Source: an uncultured Treponema sp. (GTDB taxonomy: Bacteria > Spirochaetota > Spirochaetia > Treponematales > Treponemataceae). Taken from it: a stretch of DNA of 16,295 bases. Made by a program: the position numbers and the translations under genes. Location: the NCBI GenBank assembly GCA_938045195.1, contig CALINC010000165.1, forward strand, positions 1 through 16,295, written 5' to 3'. Each line of letters begins with the position of its first letter. Position 1 is the first letter of the stretch. Below are positions 1 to 6,397 of the stretch, in pieces. The notes below the pieces were generated by a model. That model was not told where the DNA came from and made no database searches. It saw nothing but the letters and a program-made list of their open reading frames with translations.

Positions 1-272
1 GCCCCCTCCTTGACTCCGCTTTTATAAAGGTCATAGCTTTTTTGGGCGGTAGAAAGCATGTATTCGATTTCGCCTTCATCGGCATAAGGAAAAAGAATTT
101 CTTCTTCGTCAAAAACTATGTCAACCTTTGTAGGACCTCCGCGAACCTGAGAGGTATAGGTCGCCGCTTTTACTGCATAGCCGTTGTTTTCATTTTTAGC
201 TTCCGCAAGAATTTCACCTGCAAGAAGAACGCCTTGTCCGCCTTCGCCTGTAAATCTTAATTGTCTTTTCAT
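1..272 (-). CDS. korC: 2-oxoglutarate:ferredoxin oxidoreductase, gamma subunit (3' end outside window)
   Basis: Only the first 90 codons are present; the gene runs off the left edge. The reading is MKRQLRFTGEGGQGVLLAGE and onward. The GxGGQGV motif at residues 9-15 and the later SQVRGGPTKVDIVF stretch are typical of the gamma/C-terminal domain of 2-oxoacid:acceptor oxidoreductases (POR/KOR gamma family). The gamma subunit completes the enzyme that converts 2-oxoglutarate and CoA to succinyl-CoA and CO2 while reducing ferredoxin, or runs in reverse, in the cytoplasm. The ATG at 270-272 is preceded by an AAAGGAGG ribosome-binding site that overlaps the korB stop codon, with only 12 bases between genes, so it is the last visible gene of the sucCD-korABC transcript. 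The exact oxoacid is inferred from the partner subunits and from sucCD. Confidence in the family is high. Confidence 0.9.
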   Translation of the reverse strand, partial: MKRQLRFTGEGGQGVLLAGEILAEAKNENNGYAVKAATYTSQVRGGPTKVDIVFDEEEILFPYADEGEIEYMLSTAQKSYDLYKSGVKEG

Positions 273-284
273 AAAGAGCCTCCT

Positions 285-1115
285 TTAGATACTCACCCTT
301 CCGTTTTTTTGAGCGGCTTCCCGTACATGTTCATAAAGCTCGCAATAGTCGGGACGGTCTACATTTACAAAAATTCCTATGGGGAATTTCTTTGTTTTTT
401 CTTCGCTGCTCAGTTTTTCGTATTCGTCCTTGTCCACAACCATATTTTTAAGCCAATCCATACATTGAACAGGTTCTCCCATTTTGTTTTTTCTTCCTAA
501 GTTGGTGTGGCAGTTACTGAATACGTCAAAGAAGCTGTAGCCCTTGTGTTTAAAGCCTTCTTCAAAAATAGCGTCAAGCTGTTTTGCATTTGTCATAACG
601 GCACGGGCAACAAAGCCTGCCCCGGCTCCTTCTACAAGGCGGCAGGCGTTAAAAGTCGGGTCAACGCTTCCGTATTGGGCAGTTACCGTCCAAAATCCTT
701 GCGGTGTAGTGGGAGATGTTTGAGAATTGGTAAGCCCGTAGATAAAGTTATTGATAAGGATGTGTTTTATGTCTACATTCCGTCTTGCAGCATGAATTGT
801 GTGGTTTCCGCCTATTGCAAGACCGTCTCCATCTCCCGTTATGACGATTACGTGTTTATCCGGATTGGCAAGTTTTATGCCTGTTGCAAAGGCTAAGGCT
901 CTGCCGTGGGTTGTGTGGACGGTGTTACAATCTATGTATGAGGACATTCGTCCTGAACAGCCTATACCTGCAACTACACAAACATCGTCCATAGACCAGC
1001 CTATGTTATGGATTGTACGTACTATAGAACGTAAGATTACATCATCTCCGCAGCCCGGACACCAAAGTGTAGGCAGTTTATCCTGTCTTAAATAATCTTT
1101 TGCACTAAAAGCCAT
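285..1115 (-). CDS. korB: 2-oxoglutarate:ferredoxin oxidoreductase, beta subunit
   Basis: This 276-residue protein is the thiamine-pyrophosphate and iron-sulfur subunit. Seen directly: the WCPGCG motif (C19, C22), GIGCSGR (C53) and a late Cys at 202, which together match the four ligands of the single [4Fe-4S] cluster in KorB-type subunits. The TPP/Mg motif begins at GDGD (94-97) and ends at NNFIYGLT (122-129). The length fits two-subunit KorAB-type enzymes. The start ATG overlaps the korA stop as TAATG, with AGGAGGT just upstream, so translation is probably coupled. With KorA it catalyses ferredoxin-dependent interconversion of 2-oxoglutarate and succinyl-CoA. Other 2-oxoacids such as pyruvate or branched-chain acids cannot be excluded from sequence alone, but the linkage to sucCD favours 2-oxoglutarate. 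Confidence 0.93.
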   Translation of the reverse strand: MAFSAKDYLRQDKLPTLWCPGCGDDVILRSIVRTIHNIGWSMDDVCVVAGIGCSGRMSSYIDCNTVHTTHGRALAFATGIKLANPDKHVIVITGDGDGLAIGGNHTIHAARRNVDIKHILINNFIYGLTNSQTSPTTPQGFWTVTAQYGSVDPTFNACRLVEGAGAGFVARAVMTNAKQLDAIFEEGFKHKGYSFFDVFSNCHTNLGRKNKMGEPVQCMDWLKNMVVDKDEYEKLSSEEKTKKFPIGIFVNVDRPDYCELYEHVREAAQKNGRVSI

Positions 1116-2287
1116 TAGTTTTTACCTCCTAGTTCTTTTTTTACGGCTTCGGCCATTTCCGAAGGGATTATGGGTCTTCCATTGGATTTAAGAATCGGGT
1201 GTATTTTTTTTCCTTTTGAAAGCCTTTCTACTTCGCGGATGTATTGCCCCATATTCAGCTCGGCAACAAAGATGTATTTGTAGGCACTGCATGCTTTTTC
1301 GATTTCTTTTTCGGGAGAGGGCCAAAGGATTATAGGACGCAAAAGGCCCGCCTTTATTCCTTCTTTTCTTAAACGCAAAACGGCTTCTTTTACACTCAAT
1401 GAGGCGGAGCCGTAAGCTATGATACATATTTCGGCATCATCAAGCATAAATTTTTCGACTGCTGCCTCATCATCCAAACTGCCCTTTTCTGCCATAGGTA
1501 CTTGGATCTTACCCATAAGGCGGCTCATATTATAGGTGCAAAGTTCTGCATCTTCCGTGGGGAAACCGGTAGGCCCGTGCTGTAAACCGGTTATATGATA
1601 GTGAAATCCTTTGAACATTGGGTTTAATATTGCAGGAGTGTTCATAGGAACTTTGTAAGGCTGATATTCTTTTTTTTCTCCTGTGTATTCCGCCCGTTTT
1701 ACTATTTTAAGGGAAGAAGGATCGGGCAGCATTGCTTTTGAATACATGTGCCCTAAGGTTTCATCAAGAGCAAGGAAAACAGGGGTCATATATTTTTCTG
1801 CAAGGTTAAAAGCTCTTACCGCCTGTGTATAACATTCCGCAAGAGTTCCGGGAGCAAGGGTAATACTTGCAAAGTCTCCGTGGGTAGGATTACGCAGTTG
1901 AAGTATGTCTCCTTGGCTTACCCTTGTTGGCAGGCCGGTAGAAGGCCCTCCTCTCATAACATCAACTATAACAAGAGGAATTTCCGCCGCAAAGGCGAGA
2001 CCTATGTTTTCAGCCTTTAAAGAAATTCCCGGTCCCGAAGTAGCTGTCATTGATTTGGTTCCGCCCATCGAGGCTCCCAAGGCTACGGCTATTCCTGAAA
2101 TTTCATCTTCCATTTGAATGAAGGTTCCTTCGTTTTTAGGAAGAAGAAAGCTCATTTCATGGGCTACTTCGCTTGAAGGTGTTATCGGATATCCGCCGAA
2201 AAAGCGGCAGCCTGCATCTATCGCAGCCTTTGCAACTAAGGCATTTCCTGTTGTAATTGCCTGTATTGTGTTTTTTTCTTTCTGCAT
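1115..2287 (-). CDS. korA: 2-oxoglutarate:ferredoxin oxidoreductase, alpha subunit
   Basis: This 390-residue alpha subunit supplies the pyrimidine-binding and substrate-side domains. Visible motifs are the GYPITPSSE signature (32-40) conserved in KorA/PorA, a MEDEISGIAVALGAS stretch (59-73) with the acidic residue expected to contact the TPP pyrimidine ring, TSGPGISL (83-90) and RGGPSTGLPT (112-121). The remainder holds a transketolase C-terminal-like region. There is no fused gamma domain at the N-terminus, consistent with a separate korC. The start ATG follows a GAGGAG site lying over the sucD stop (15-base gap). No ferredoxin-like delta subunit gene sits before it, unlike the korDABC arrangement of some bacteria. 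Confidence 0.93.
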   Translation of the reverse strand: MQKEKNTIQAITTGNALVAKAAIDAGCRFFGGYPITPSSEVAHEMSFLLPKNEGTFIQMEDEISGIAVALGASMGGTKSMTATSGPGISLKAENIGLAFAAEIPLVIVDVMRGGPSTGLPTRVSQGDILQLRNPTHGDFASITLAPGTLAECYTQAVRAFNLAEKYMTPVFLALDETLGHMYSKAMLPDPSSLKIVKRAEYTGEKKEYQPYKVPMNTPAILNPMFKGFHYHITGLQHGPTGFPTEDAELCTYNMSRLMGKIQVPMAEKGSLDDEAAVEKFMLDDAEICIIAYGSASLSVKEAVLRLRKEGIKAGLLRPIILWPSPEKEIEKACSAYKYIFVAELNMGQYIREVERLSKGKKIHPILKSNGRPIIPSEMAEAVKKELGGKN

Positions 2288-2302
2288 ACTCTTAATGTCT
2301 CC

Positions 2303-3169
2303 TCATAGTATTGCTTTTATTTTATTGCCTATTTCGGCGGGGCTTAAAGCTACTTGTACACCTGCCGCACGAAGGGCTTCTATTTTATCTTGGGCAGTTC
2401 CCAATCCGCCTGAAATTATGGCTCCTGCGTGTCCCATCCTTTTTCCTTTTGGGGCTGTCTGTCCTGCAATGAAGGCTACAACAGGCTTTTTGATTCCGGC
2501 TTTGATATATTCGGCAGCCTTTATTTCCAAGTCGCCTCCTATTTCGCCAATCATTACCATACATTCAGTTTCTTCATCTTCTTCAAACATTTGAAGAAGG
2601 TCTATAAAGTTTAGGCCTATAATCGGATCTCCTCCTATTCCGACCGCTGTCGAAATTCCGCCGCCGTTTTGTACTACCTGATTTGCAGCTTCATAGGTGA
2701 GGGTTCCCGATTTTGAAATAAGACCTACATGTCCCTTTTTAAAGATATTTCCAGGCATGATACCTATCTTACATTCTTCTGCCGTTATTATTCCGGGGCA
2801 GTTGGGGCCTATCATTTTCATCCCGCATTTTGAAGCAAAGGACTTGGCTTTGAGCATGTCCTTTACGGGAGTTCCTTCGGTAATTACGACAGCAAGTTTT
2901 ATTCCTGCATCGGCAGCTTCCATAATAGCATCTGCGACAAAGGCGGGCGGAACAAAGATCATTGAAACATCTGCTCCGGTTTTTTTTACGGCTTCTTTTA
3001 CCGTGTTAAAAACAGGATGGCCCAGATGTTCTTGTCCTCCCTTAAAGGGGGTTACTCCTCCCACAATTTTTGTCCCATAAGCAAGGCATTGCTCGCTGTG
3101 AAAGGTGCCTTCTTTTCCGGTAAAACCTTGAACTATAACCTTAGTGTTTTTGTTTACAAGAATAGCCAT
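2303..3169 (-). CDS. sucD: Succinyl-CoA synthetase (succinate-CoA ligase), alpha subunit
   Basis: At 288 residues this matches the usual SucD length. It has an N-terminal CoA-binding Rossmann domain (VQGFTGKEGTFHSEQ, 13-27), a GPNCPGI motif (121-127) and the ligase domain with the phosphohistidine loop GHAGAIISGG, in which H247 is the predicted phosphorylated residue. With SucC it interconverts succinyl-CoA and succinate with substrate-level phosphorylation of ADP or GDP. The ATG overlaps the sucC stop (TAATG) behind a GGGAGGT site, and the TGA stop overlaps the korA ribosome-binding site. In a fermenting organism it may work in either direction: making ATP from succinyl-CoA, or making succinyl-CoA for KOR to carboxylate to 2-oxoglutarate. 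Confidence 0.95.
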   Translation of the reverse strand: MAILVNKNTKVIVQGFTGKEGTFHSEQCLAYGTKIVGGVTPFKGGQEHLGHPVFNTVKEAVKKTGADVSMIFVPPAFVADAIMEAADAGIKLAVVITEGTPVKDMLKAKSFASKCGMKMIGPNCPGIITAEECKIGIMPGNIFKKGHVGLISKSGTLTYEAANQVVQNGGGISTAVGIGGDPIIGLNFIDLLQMFEEDEETECMVMIGEIGGDLEIKAAEYIKAGIKKPVVAFIAGQTAPKGKRMGHAGAIISGGLGTAQDKIEALRAAGVQVALSPAEIGNKIKAIL

Positions 3170-4338
3170 TAATACCTCCCCGCAGCTTCGACTGCTTTTT
3201 TTGCACCATCGGCAAAACCTTGTGCAACGATTAAGTTTTTAATTCCTGCCTTTGATAGGATTTCGGCAGCCTCTTTAGAGTTTGTGCCGTCAAGACGAAC
3301 TACAACTGGGATGTCCGTTTTGATTGTGCGGACGGCTTCCATAATGCCGTTTGCAACCCTGTCACAGCGGACAATTCCGCCGAAAATGTTTACAAATATG
3401 GCTTTTACATCTTTATTTTCGAGTATGAGTTCAAAACCCTTGGCAACCGTTTCGGCACTTGCACCTCCGCCTACATCCAAAAAGTTGGCAGGTTTTCCGC
3501 CTTCAAGTTTTATAAGATCCATTGTTGCCATTGCAAGACCTGCTCCGTTTACCATACAGCCTACATTTCCGTCTAAGGAAATATAAGAAAGCCCGTATTG
3601 TTTTGCCGTAAGCTCTGCGGGGTTTTCATCGGAAAGGTCTACCTGTTCTGCAAGTTCGGGATGACGGAAAGCTGCGTTATCGTCTATCGCCATTTTACCG
3701 TCAAGAGCTGCAAATTCCCCCGATTCGGTTATTACAAGAGGGTTTATTTCGAGCAGGCTTGCATCGGTTTGTAAGAATAAATCATAAAGTCTTGTGCATA
3801 TTTGGGTAAAGGATTTTTTTTCTTCTTTTGATAGGTTTAACGAAAAGGCTATTTCGTTAATTTGATAGGCTTGAAGTCCCGCAAAGGGGTCAATCAAGGT
3901 TTTTAGTATTTTGCCGGGGCTTTCTTTTGCTACAGCCTCAATATCCATGCCTCCTTCTGTCGAAGTCATAATAACGGGCTTTTCGTTAGAACGGTCAACC
4001 AAAATACTAAAATAGAATTCTTTTTGTATTTCGGCTCCGGCTTCTATGTAAACTTTTTTAATAAGTTTACCTTCGGCTCCGGTTTGCGGCGTTACGAGTT
4101 TTGAACCCAGCATTGAAGAAGCATAAGCTTTTACCTCATCAATGGATTTGGCGATTTTTACCCCTCCGGCTTTGCCGCGCCCCCCTGCATGAACTTGAGC
4201 TTTTACAGCCCAAACCTTTGACGGAAGGCTTTTTGCCGCCTCTACCGCTTCTTCGGCGGTTGCTGCCGGTTTTCCGTCCAAGACCCTTATTCCGTTTTTT
4301 CGGAAAAGGTCTTTTACCTGATACTCATGGAACTGCAC
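3169..4338 (-). CDS. sucC: Succinyl-CoA synthetase, beta subunit (ATP-grasp)
   Basis: At 389 residues this is the normal size of SucC. The N-terminal ATP-grasp region starts MQFHEYQVKDLF and contains the AQVHAGGRGKAGGV nucleotide-binding stretch (47-60). The C-terminal CoA-ligase region shows DVGGGASAETV, VNIFGGIVRCD and RLDGTNSKEA. The start codon is GTG (4336-4338), chosen because GGGAGG lies about six bases upstream and the protein then begins exactly as family members do. It heads the five-gene run sucC-sucD-korA-korB-korC, whose neighbours overlap or are separated by no more than 15 bases. Upstream lie a TATAAT box with an inverted repeat and, further off, a cobalamin riboswitch in the same orientation. 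Confidence 0.95.
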   Translation of the reverse strand: MQFHEYQVKDLFRKNGIRVLDGKPAATAEEAVEAAKSLPSKVWAVKAQVHAGGRGKAGGVKIAKSIDEVKAYASSMLGSKLVTPQTGAEGKLIKKVYIEAGAEIQKEFYFSILVDRSNEKPVIMTSTEGGMDIEAVAKESPGKILKTLIDPFAGLQAYQINEIAFSLNLSKEEKKSFTQICTRLYDLFLQTDASLLEINPLVITESGEFAALDGKMAIDDNAAFRHPELAEQVDLSDENPAELTAKQYGLSYISLDGNVGCMVNGAGLAMATMDLIKLEGGKPANFLDVGGGASAETVAKGFELILENKDVKAIFVNIFGGIVRCDRVANGIMEAVRTIKTDIPVVVRLDGTNSKEAAEILSKAGIKNLIVAQGFADGAKKAVEAAGRY

Positions 4339-4358
4339 TTTTTCCTCCCAATATTCAA

Positions 4359-4385
4359 ATTATATCAAACCCGATAAACATCGGG
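4359..4385 (-). promoter_or_regulatory. Putative sucC promoter -10 box with adjacent operator-like inverted repeat
   Basis: On the minus strand a consensus TATAAT lies at 4359-4364, twenty bases before the GTG start. Six bases further upstream, CCCGAT-AAAC-ATCGGG (4370-4385) is a perfect 6-bp inverted repeat, placed where it would fill the spacer between -10 and -35. No good -35 hexamer is visible (best TTATCC at 19 bp). This suggests either a promoter needing an activator or a site where a bound repressor blocks the spacer. The binding protein cannot be named from sequence. Confidence 0.45.
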
Positions 4386-4483
4386 ATAACACAAACTTCA
4401 AAAAGAAAAACGATTCCGGTCAAAGCTGGAAAAGAGTGCAGGCATTTATATTCACAACAAAATATACGCGTATTCTTAGGGTA

Positions 4484-4657
4484 TTAAAGAACACACATAA
4501 GCGTCAAAATAAGAAAAACTTGACAAAAAATCTCAGTATCAACGCATAGGAGCAATCTTTTGAGAAAATACAAATGTAAAACACGATAATTTTTGCAACA
4601 ACTCCGTATCCAAGCAGAGTGCGGCACGGATAAAAACCGGGGAGCTTTTACCCTCAT
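4484..4657 (-). other. Space between riboswitch and sucC; holds a doubtful 57-codon ORF
   Basis: Between the riboswitch core and sucC (about 4339-4654) no known gene can be recognised. One open frame starts at an ATG within the expression-platform region (4655-4657) and ends with TAA at 4484-4486. It would encode a 57-residue, Cys- and Leu-rich peptide starting MRVKAPRFLSVPHSAW. It has no ribosome-binding site and no recognised similarity, so it may be chance, a leader peptide, or the remnant of a lost riboswitch-controlled gene. The stretch nearest sucC is AT-rich and carries that gene's promoter-like elements. Confidence 0.25.
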
Positions 4658-4832
4658 AGTCATTGGCAGGTCTTACGGCTCGGATGTCATCGCTTGTTCC
4701 CGCCTTCCCGGAGTTACATAACTCCAGTGGCATATTTGGAAATTCGCTATTCTCCTTACGTCAGCCGGACTGCTCAGGATTTTCACCTGATTCCCTTTTC
4801 ACCGCTAAAAAGCGGCACCAAGACCGAAATCG
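4655..4832 (-). promoter_or_regulatory. Cobalamin (B12) riboswitch
   Basis: Read on the minus strand, the segment carries the conserved core of adenosylcobalamin-class riboswitches in the right order. First comes a GGTGCCGCTTTTTAGCGGTG stem (4819-4800), followed by GGGAATCAGGTGAAAATCC (4795-4777). Then comes GCCACTGG (4731-4724) with a perfect GGAGTTATGTAACTCC hairpin (4725-4710) and GGGAAGGC (4709-4702). The B12-box-like GAGCCGTAAGACCTGCC closes the core (ending 4665). Just after it a 10-bp hairpin with two or three G-U pairs (4653-4628, loop TCCCCG) could be the P13-type element whose loop docks on L5; this is inference. There is no U-run, so a transcription terminator is not evident. No B12 transport or synthesis gene follows; the next recognised gene downstream is sucC. 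Confidence 0.93.
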
Positions 4833-4844
4833 TAATGTAGCTGA

Positions 4845-4873
4845 AGTATAACCGATTAGTTTAAATTTGTCAA
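4845..4873 (-). promoter_or_regulatory. Sigma-70-type promoter of the cobalamin riboswitch transcript
   Basis: On the minus strand a perfect TTGACA (4868-4873) is followed after exactly 17 bases by TATACT (4845-4850, five of six consensus). This predicts transcription starting near 4838, a few bases before the first riboswitch helix. The placement shows that the riboswitch RNA is independently transcribed and is not just part of the upstream csaA-like gene's 3' end. Confidence 0.8.
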
Positions 4874-4966
4874 GGTGCCGCATTGACAATCGGATTTTTT
4901 CTACTGAAAACTTAATAAGCATTCGGAAGATTCAAAACATATTTAATATTTTTCTTTCGAATCTTT

Positions 4967-5326
4967 TTAAAATACCTTTCCGCCTATTTTTGCATCGGCG
5001 AGCGGTGTTACAAAGGTTGCCTCTCCGCTCTCGGCTTTCGGATATTGAACTCCAAGAATAAGCACCTGCGAAACGGTTTCGCCGATTTTTTTAGGTTCAA
5101 AATTTAAAATACCGACAACCTTTTTCCCTTTCAATTCTTCAGCGAAATGGTGCGTAAACCGCCCGACGCTTGTCCGCTTACCGAATTTTCCGAAATCAAT
5201 TGTCATCTTGTATGCCCTCTTCGGAGCGGACGGTTCAATTTCAACAGCTATAATTTGTCCCAGCCGTATTTCCAACTTATCAAAGGTGTCTTCTTTTTGT
5301 ACAATCTGTTTTATTACATCGCTCAT
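4967..5326 (-). CDS. csaA: CsaA-like tRNA-binding (EMAP/OB-fold) protein
   Basis: The protein is 119 residues from the chosen start, MSDVIKQIVQ. After a short N-terminal helix the segment DTFDKLEIRLGQIIAVE begins the OB-fold found in CsaA and in the C-terminal tRNA-binding appendage of methionyl-tRNA synthetase. The later VVGILNFEPKKIGETVSQVLILG and the final PLADAKIGGKVF match the family's end. CsaA proteins are small dimers, described as tRNA-binding and with export-related chaperone activity in Bacillus; the physiological role is unsettled. The ATG at 5324-5326 is preferred because GGAG lies six bases upstream. A longer reading to 5455 has no ribosome-binding site and an atypical N-terminus. 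The gene stands alone, with the riboswitch promoter close behind its 3' end. Confidence 0.85.
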   Translation of the reverse strand: MSDVIKQIVQKEDTFDKLEIRLGQIIAVEIEPSAPKRAYKMTIDFGKFGKRTSVGRFTHHFAEELKGKKVVGILNFEPKKIGETVSQVLILGVQYPKAESGEATFVTPLADAKIGGKVF

Positions 5327-5605
5327 ATCAAACTCCATTTTTTTATCGGTAAACATAAAAAATACATTACCATAGTTCCCTTTAAAGCCGAAGTTTGCAG
5401 CGTACCCATAACGTAAATCAATACGGAAGTCTTTTATTAAAAACGAATGAACCAAAACAGAATAAGAAGACGAAAAAAGTATTTTTATTCGTGCGGAGGG
5501 TTTAATATCCTGTTGCTGTGCAACGTACGCTCTGCATCGGGGTTGTTGATTAAGTTATTATTATTTCTTTTCTCCTCTTGATAAAATTTTCTATTAGTGG
5601 TAATA
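5327..5605. other. Intergenic region between csaA and the cyclase genes
   Basis: The region separates the divergent csaA (minus) and cyclase (plus) genes. It contains a small perfect hairpin, GTTGC-TGT-GCAAC (5512-5524), and an imperfect repeat ACGAA...TTCGT around 5471-5492. Neither has the form of a terminator. No convincing minus-strand promoter for csaA could be fixed here. No gene was seen. Confidence 0.4.
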
Positions 5606-5635
5606 TTGCATAAAAAGGATTGAGGCTTATATAAT
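5606..5635 (+). promoter_or_regulatory. Probable promoter of the tandem cyclase genes
   Basis: A perfect TATAAT (5630-5635) is preceded at 18 bp by TTGCAT (5606-5611), which matches only half of the -35 consensus. Predicted transcription starts near 5642, giving a leader of roughly 27 bases before the ATG at 5669. That leader lacks a clear Shine-Dalgarno sequence, so translation of the first cyclase gene may be weak. Confidence 0.5.
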
Positions 5636-5668
5636 TTGCTGCAAATAAGAGTTTCTTAATTTTTAATT

Positions 5669-6397
5669 ATGAATAATACTTATATTAGATATTTTTTTAT
5701 ACCGTCTTTTTGTCTTTTTTGTTGTATAATTTTTTCGTGTAAGCCTGTTAAATCCGCTGCTCCTTCCTATCCTATTGTTGACGGAATTTTTAATATTGAA
5801 AATTTAGAGGCTTCAGAGATTATTGCCCTTAAAGGCGATTGGGTTTTTGTTCCTAATCAATTTGTTCCGCCTGATGAAGATTTTTCGCGGTACCGAAGAT
5901 TTGAACATATAAATATAAGTTGGAACCAATATAGCCCGCCGGAACCGAATTATGGTTATGCAACTTATGCCGTCAAGATAACAAATTTCGATCCTGAAGG
6001 TGTATATGCAGTTAAAACCGGAAATGTCGCTTCTGCATTTACAGCCTATTTTAACGGCAAAGAGATTTTTCGTTCGGGACAGACGGGTACTTCAAAAAAA
6101 GCTGAAGTGTTTAATTTGAATTCTGTGTTTGTGTTTTTGCCTACACACGGCTTAACCGAAGGAAACCTTGTGTTCCATGTGTCTAATTATCATGACAGAC
6201 TACCGGGATTTTCAAAACCTGTAGAAATTGCTTTTTATTCTACGCTTATAAATGAAAAAAATAAAGATATTCTTATTTTATTATATCTGCAGGATTTTTA
6301 CTGGCTGTCGCAGCTTTTTTTATTTCGCTTTATATATTTTATCCAAAAGAAAAAAGTTCTATTTTCTTTGGAATGTTATGTGCTAATTTTAGTTTGA
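5669..6397 (+). pseudogene. 7TM-receptor cyclase A, N-terminal part (sensor domain) before a frameshift
   Basis: The frame encodes a hydrophobic N-terminus with possible lipobox IFSC (C24). An extracytoplasmic beta-sandwich follows at about residues 45-190, including LKGDWVFVPNQF, YGYATYAVKI, TAYFNGKEIFRSG and HVSNYHDRLPGFSKP. These align segment by segment with the next gene (LRGEFAFTPNQF, FGSYGLQI, VSNFTNRKAGFSSP) and resemble the 7TMR-DISM extracellular sensor class, thought to bind small ligands. After about residue 200 (6266-6283) the frame becomes wrong. In the -1 frame the expected first membrane helix appears (ISAGFLLAVAAFFISLYIFY) and continues without a stop to 7563, while this frame ends at 6397. 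One missing base, or a sequencing error, is the simplest explanation. A T TTT TTA heptamer at 6316-6322 lies in the correct phase for -1 slippage into that frame. Confidence 0.75.

Noticed and set aside
2118..2594. Long plus-strand open frames opposite sucC, sucD and korABC
   Set aside because: They are antisense to well-recognised genes, have no ribosome-binding sites or family features, and follow from codon bias of the real genes.
4539..4733. 64-codon minus-strand open frame starting MPLELCNSG
   Set aside because: It lies across the riboswitch core and its start is in the conserved GCCACTGG region. It is a by-product of the structured RNA.
4927..4965. AAGATTC/GAATCTT inverted repeat behind csaA as an intrinsic terminator
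   Set aside because: The 7-bp stem has a 25-base loop and no U-run on the side where csaA transcription would end.
5327..5455. N-terminal extension of the CsaA-like protein to 5455
   Set aside because: No ribosome-binding site supports it and the extension does not resemble the family. The ATG at 5326 has GGAG six bases upstream.
6255..6261. A7 run in cyclase A as the site of a reversible frameshift
   Set aside because: The frame needed downstream has TAA right after the run (6262-6264), so adding one A gives a stop. The change must lie after this point.
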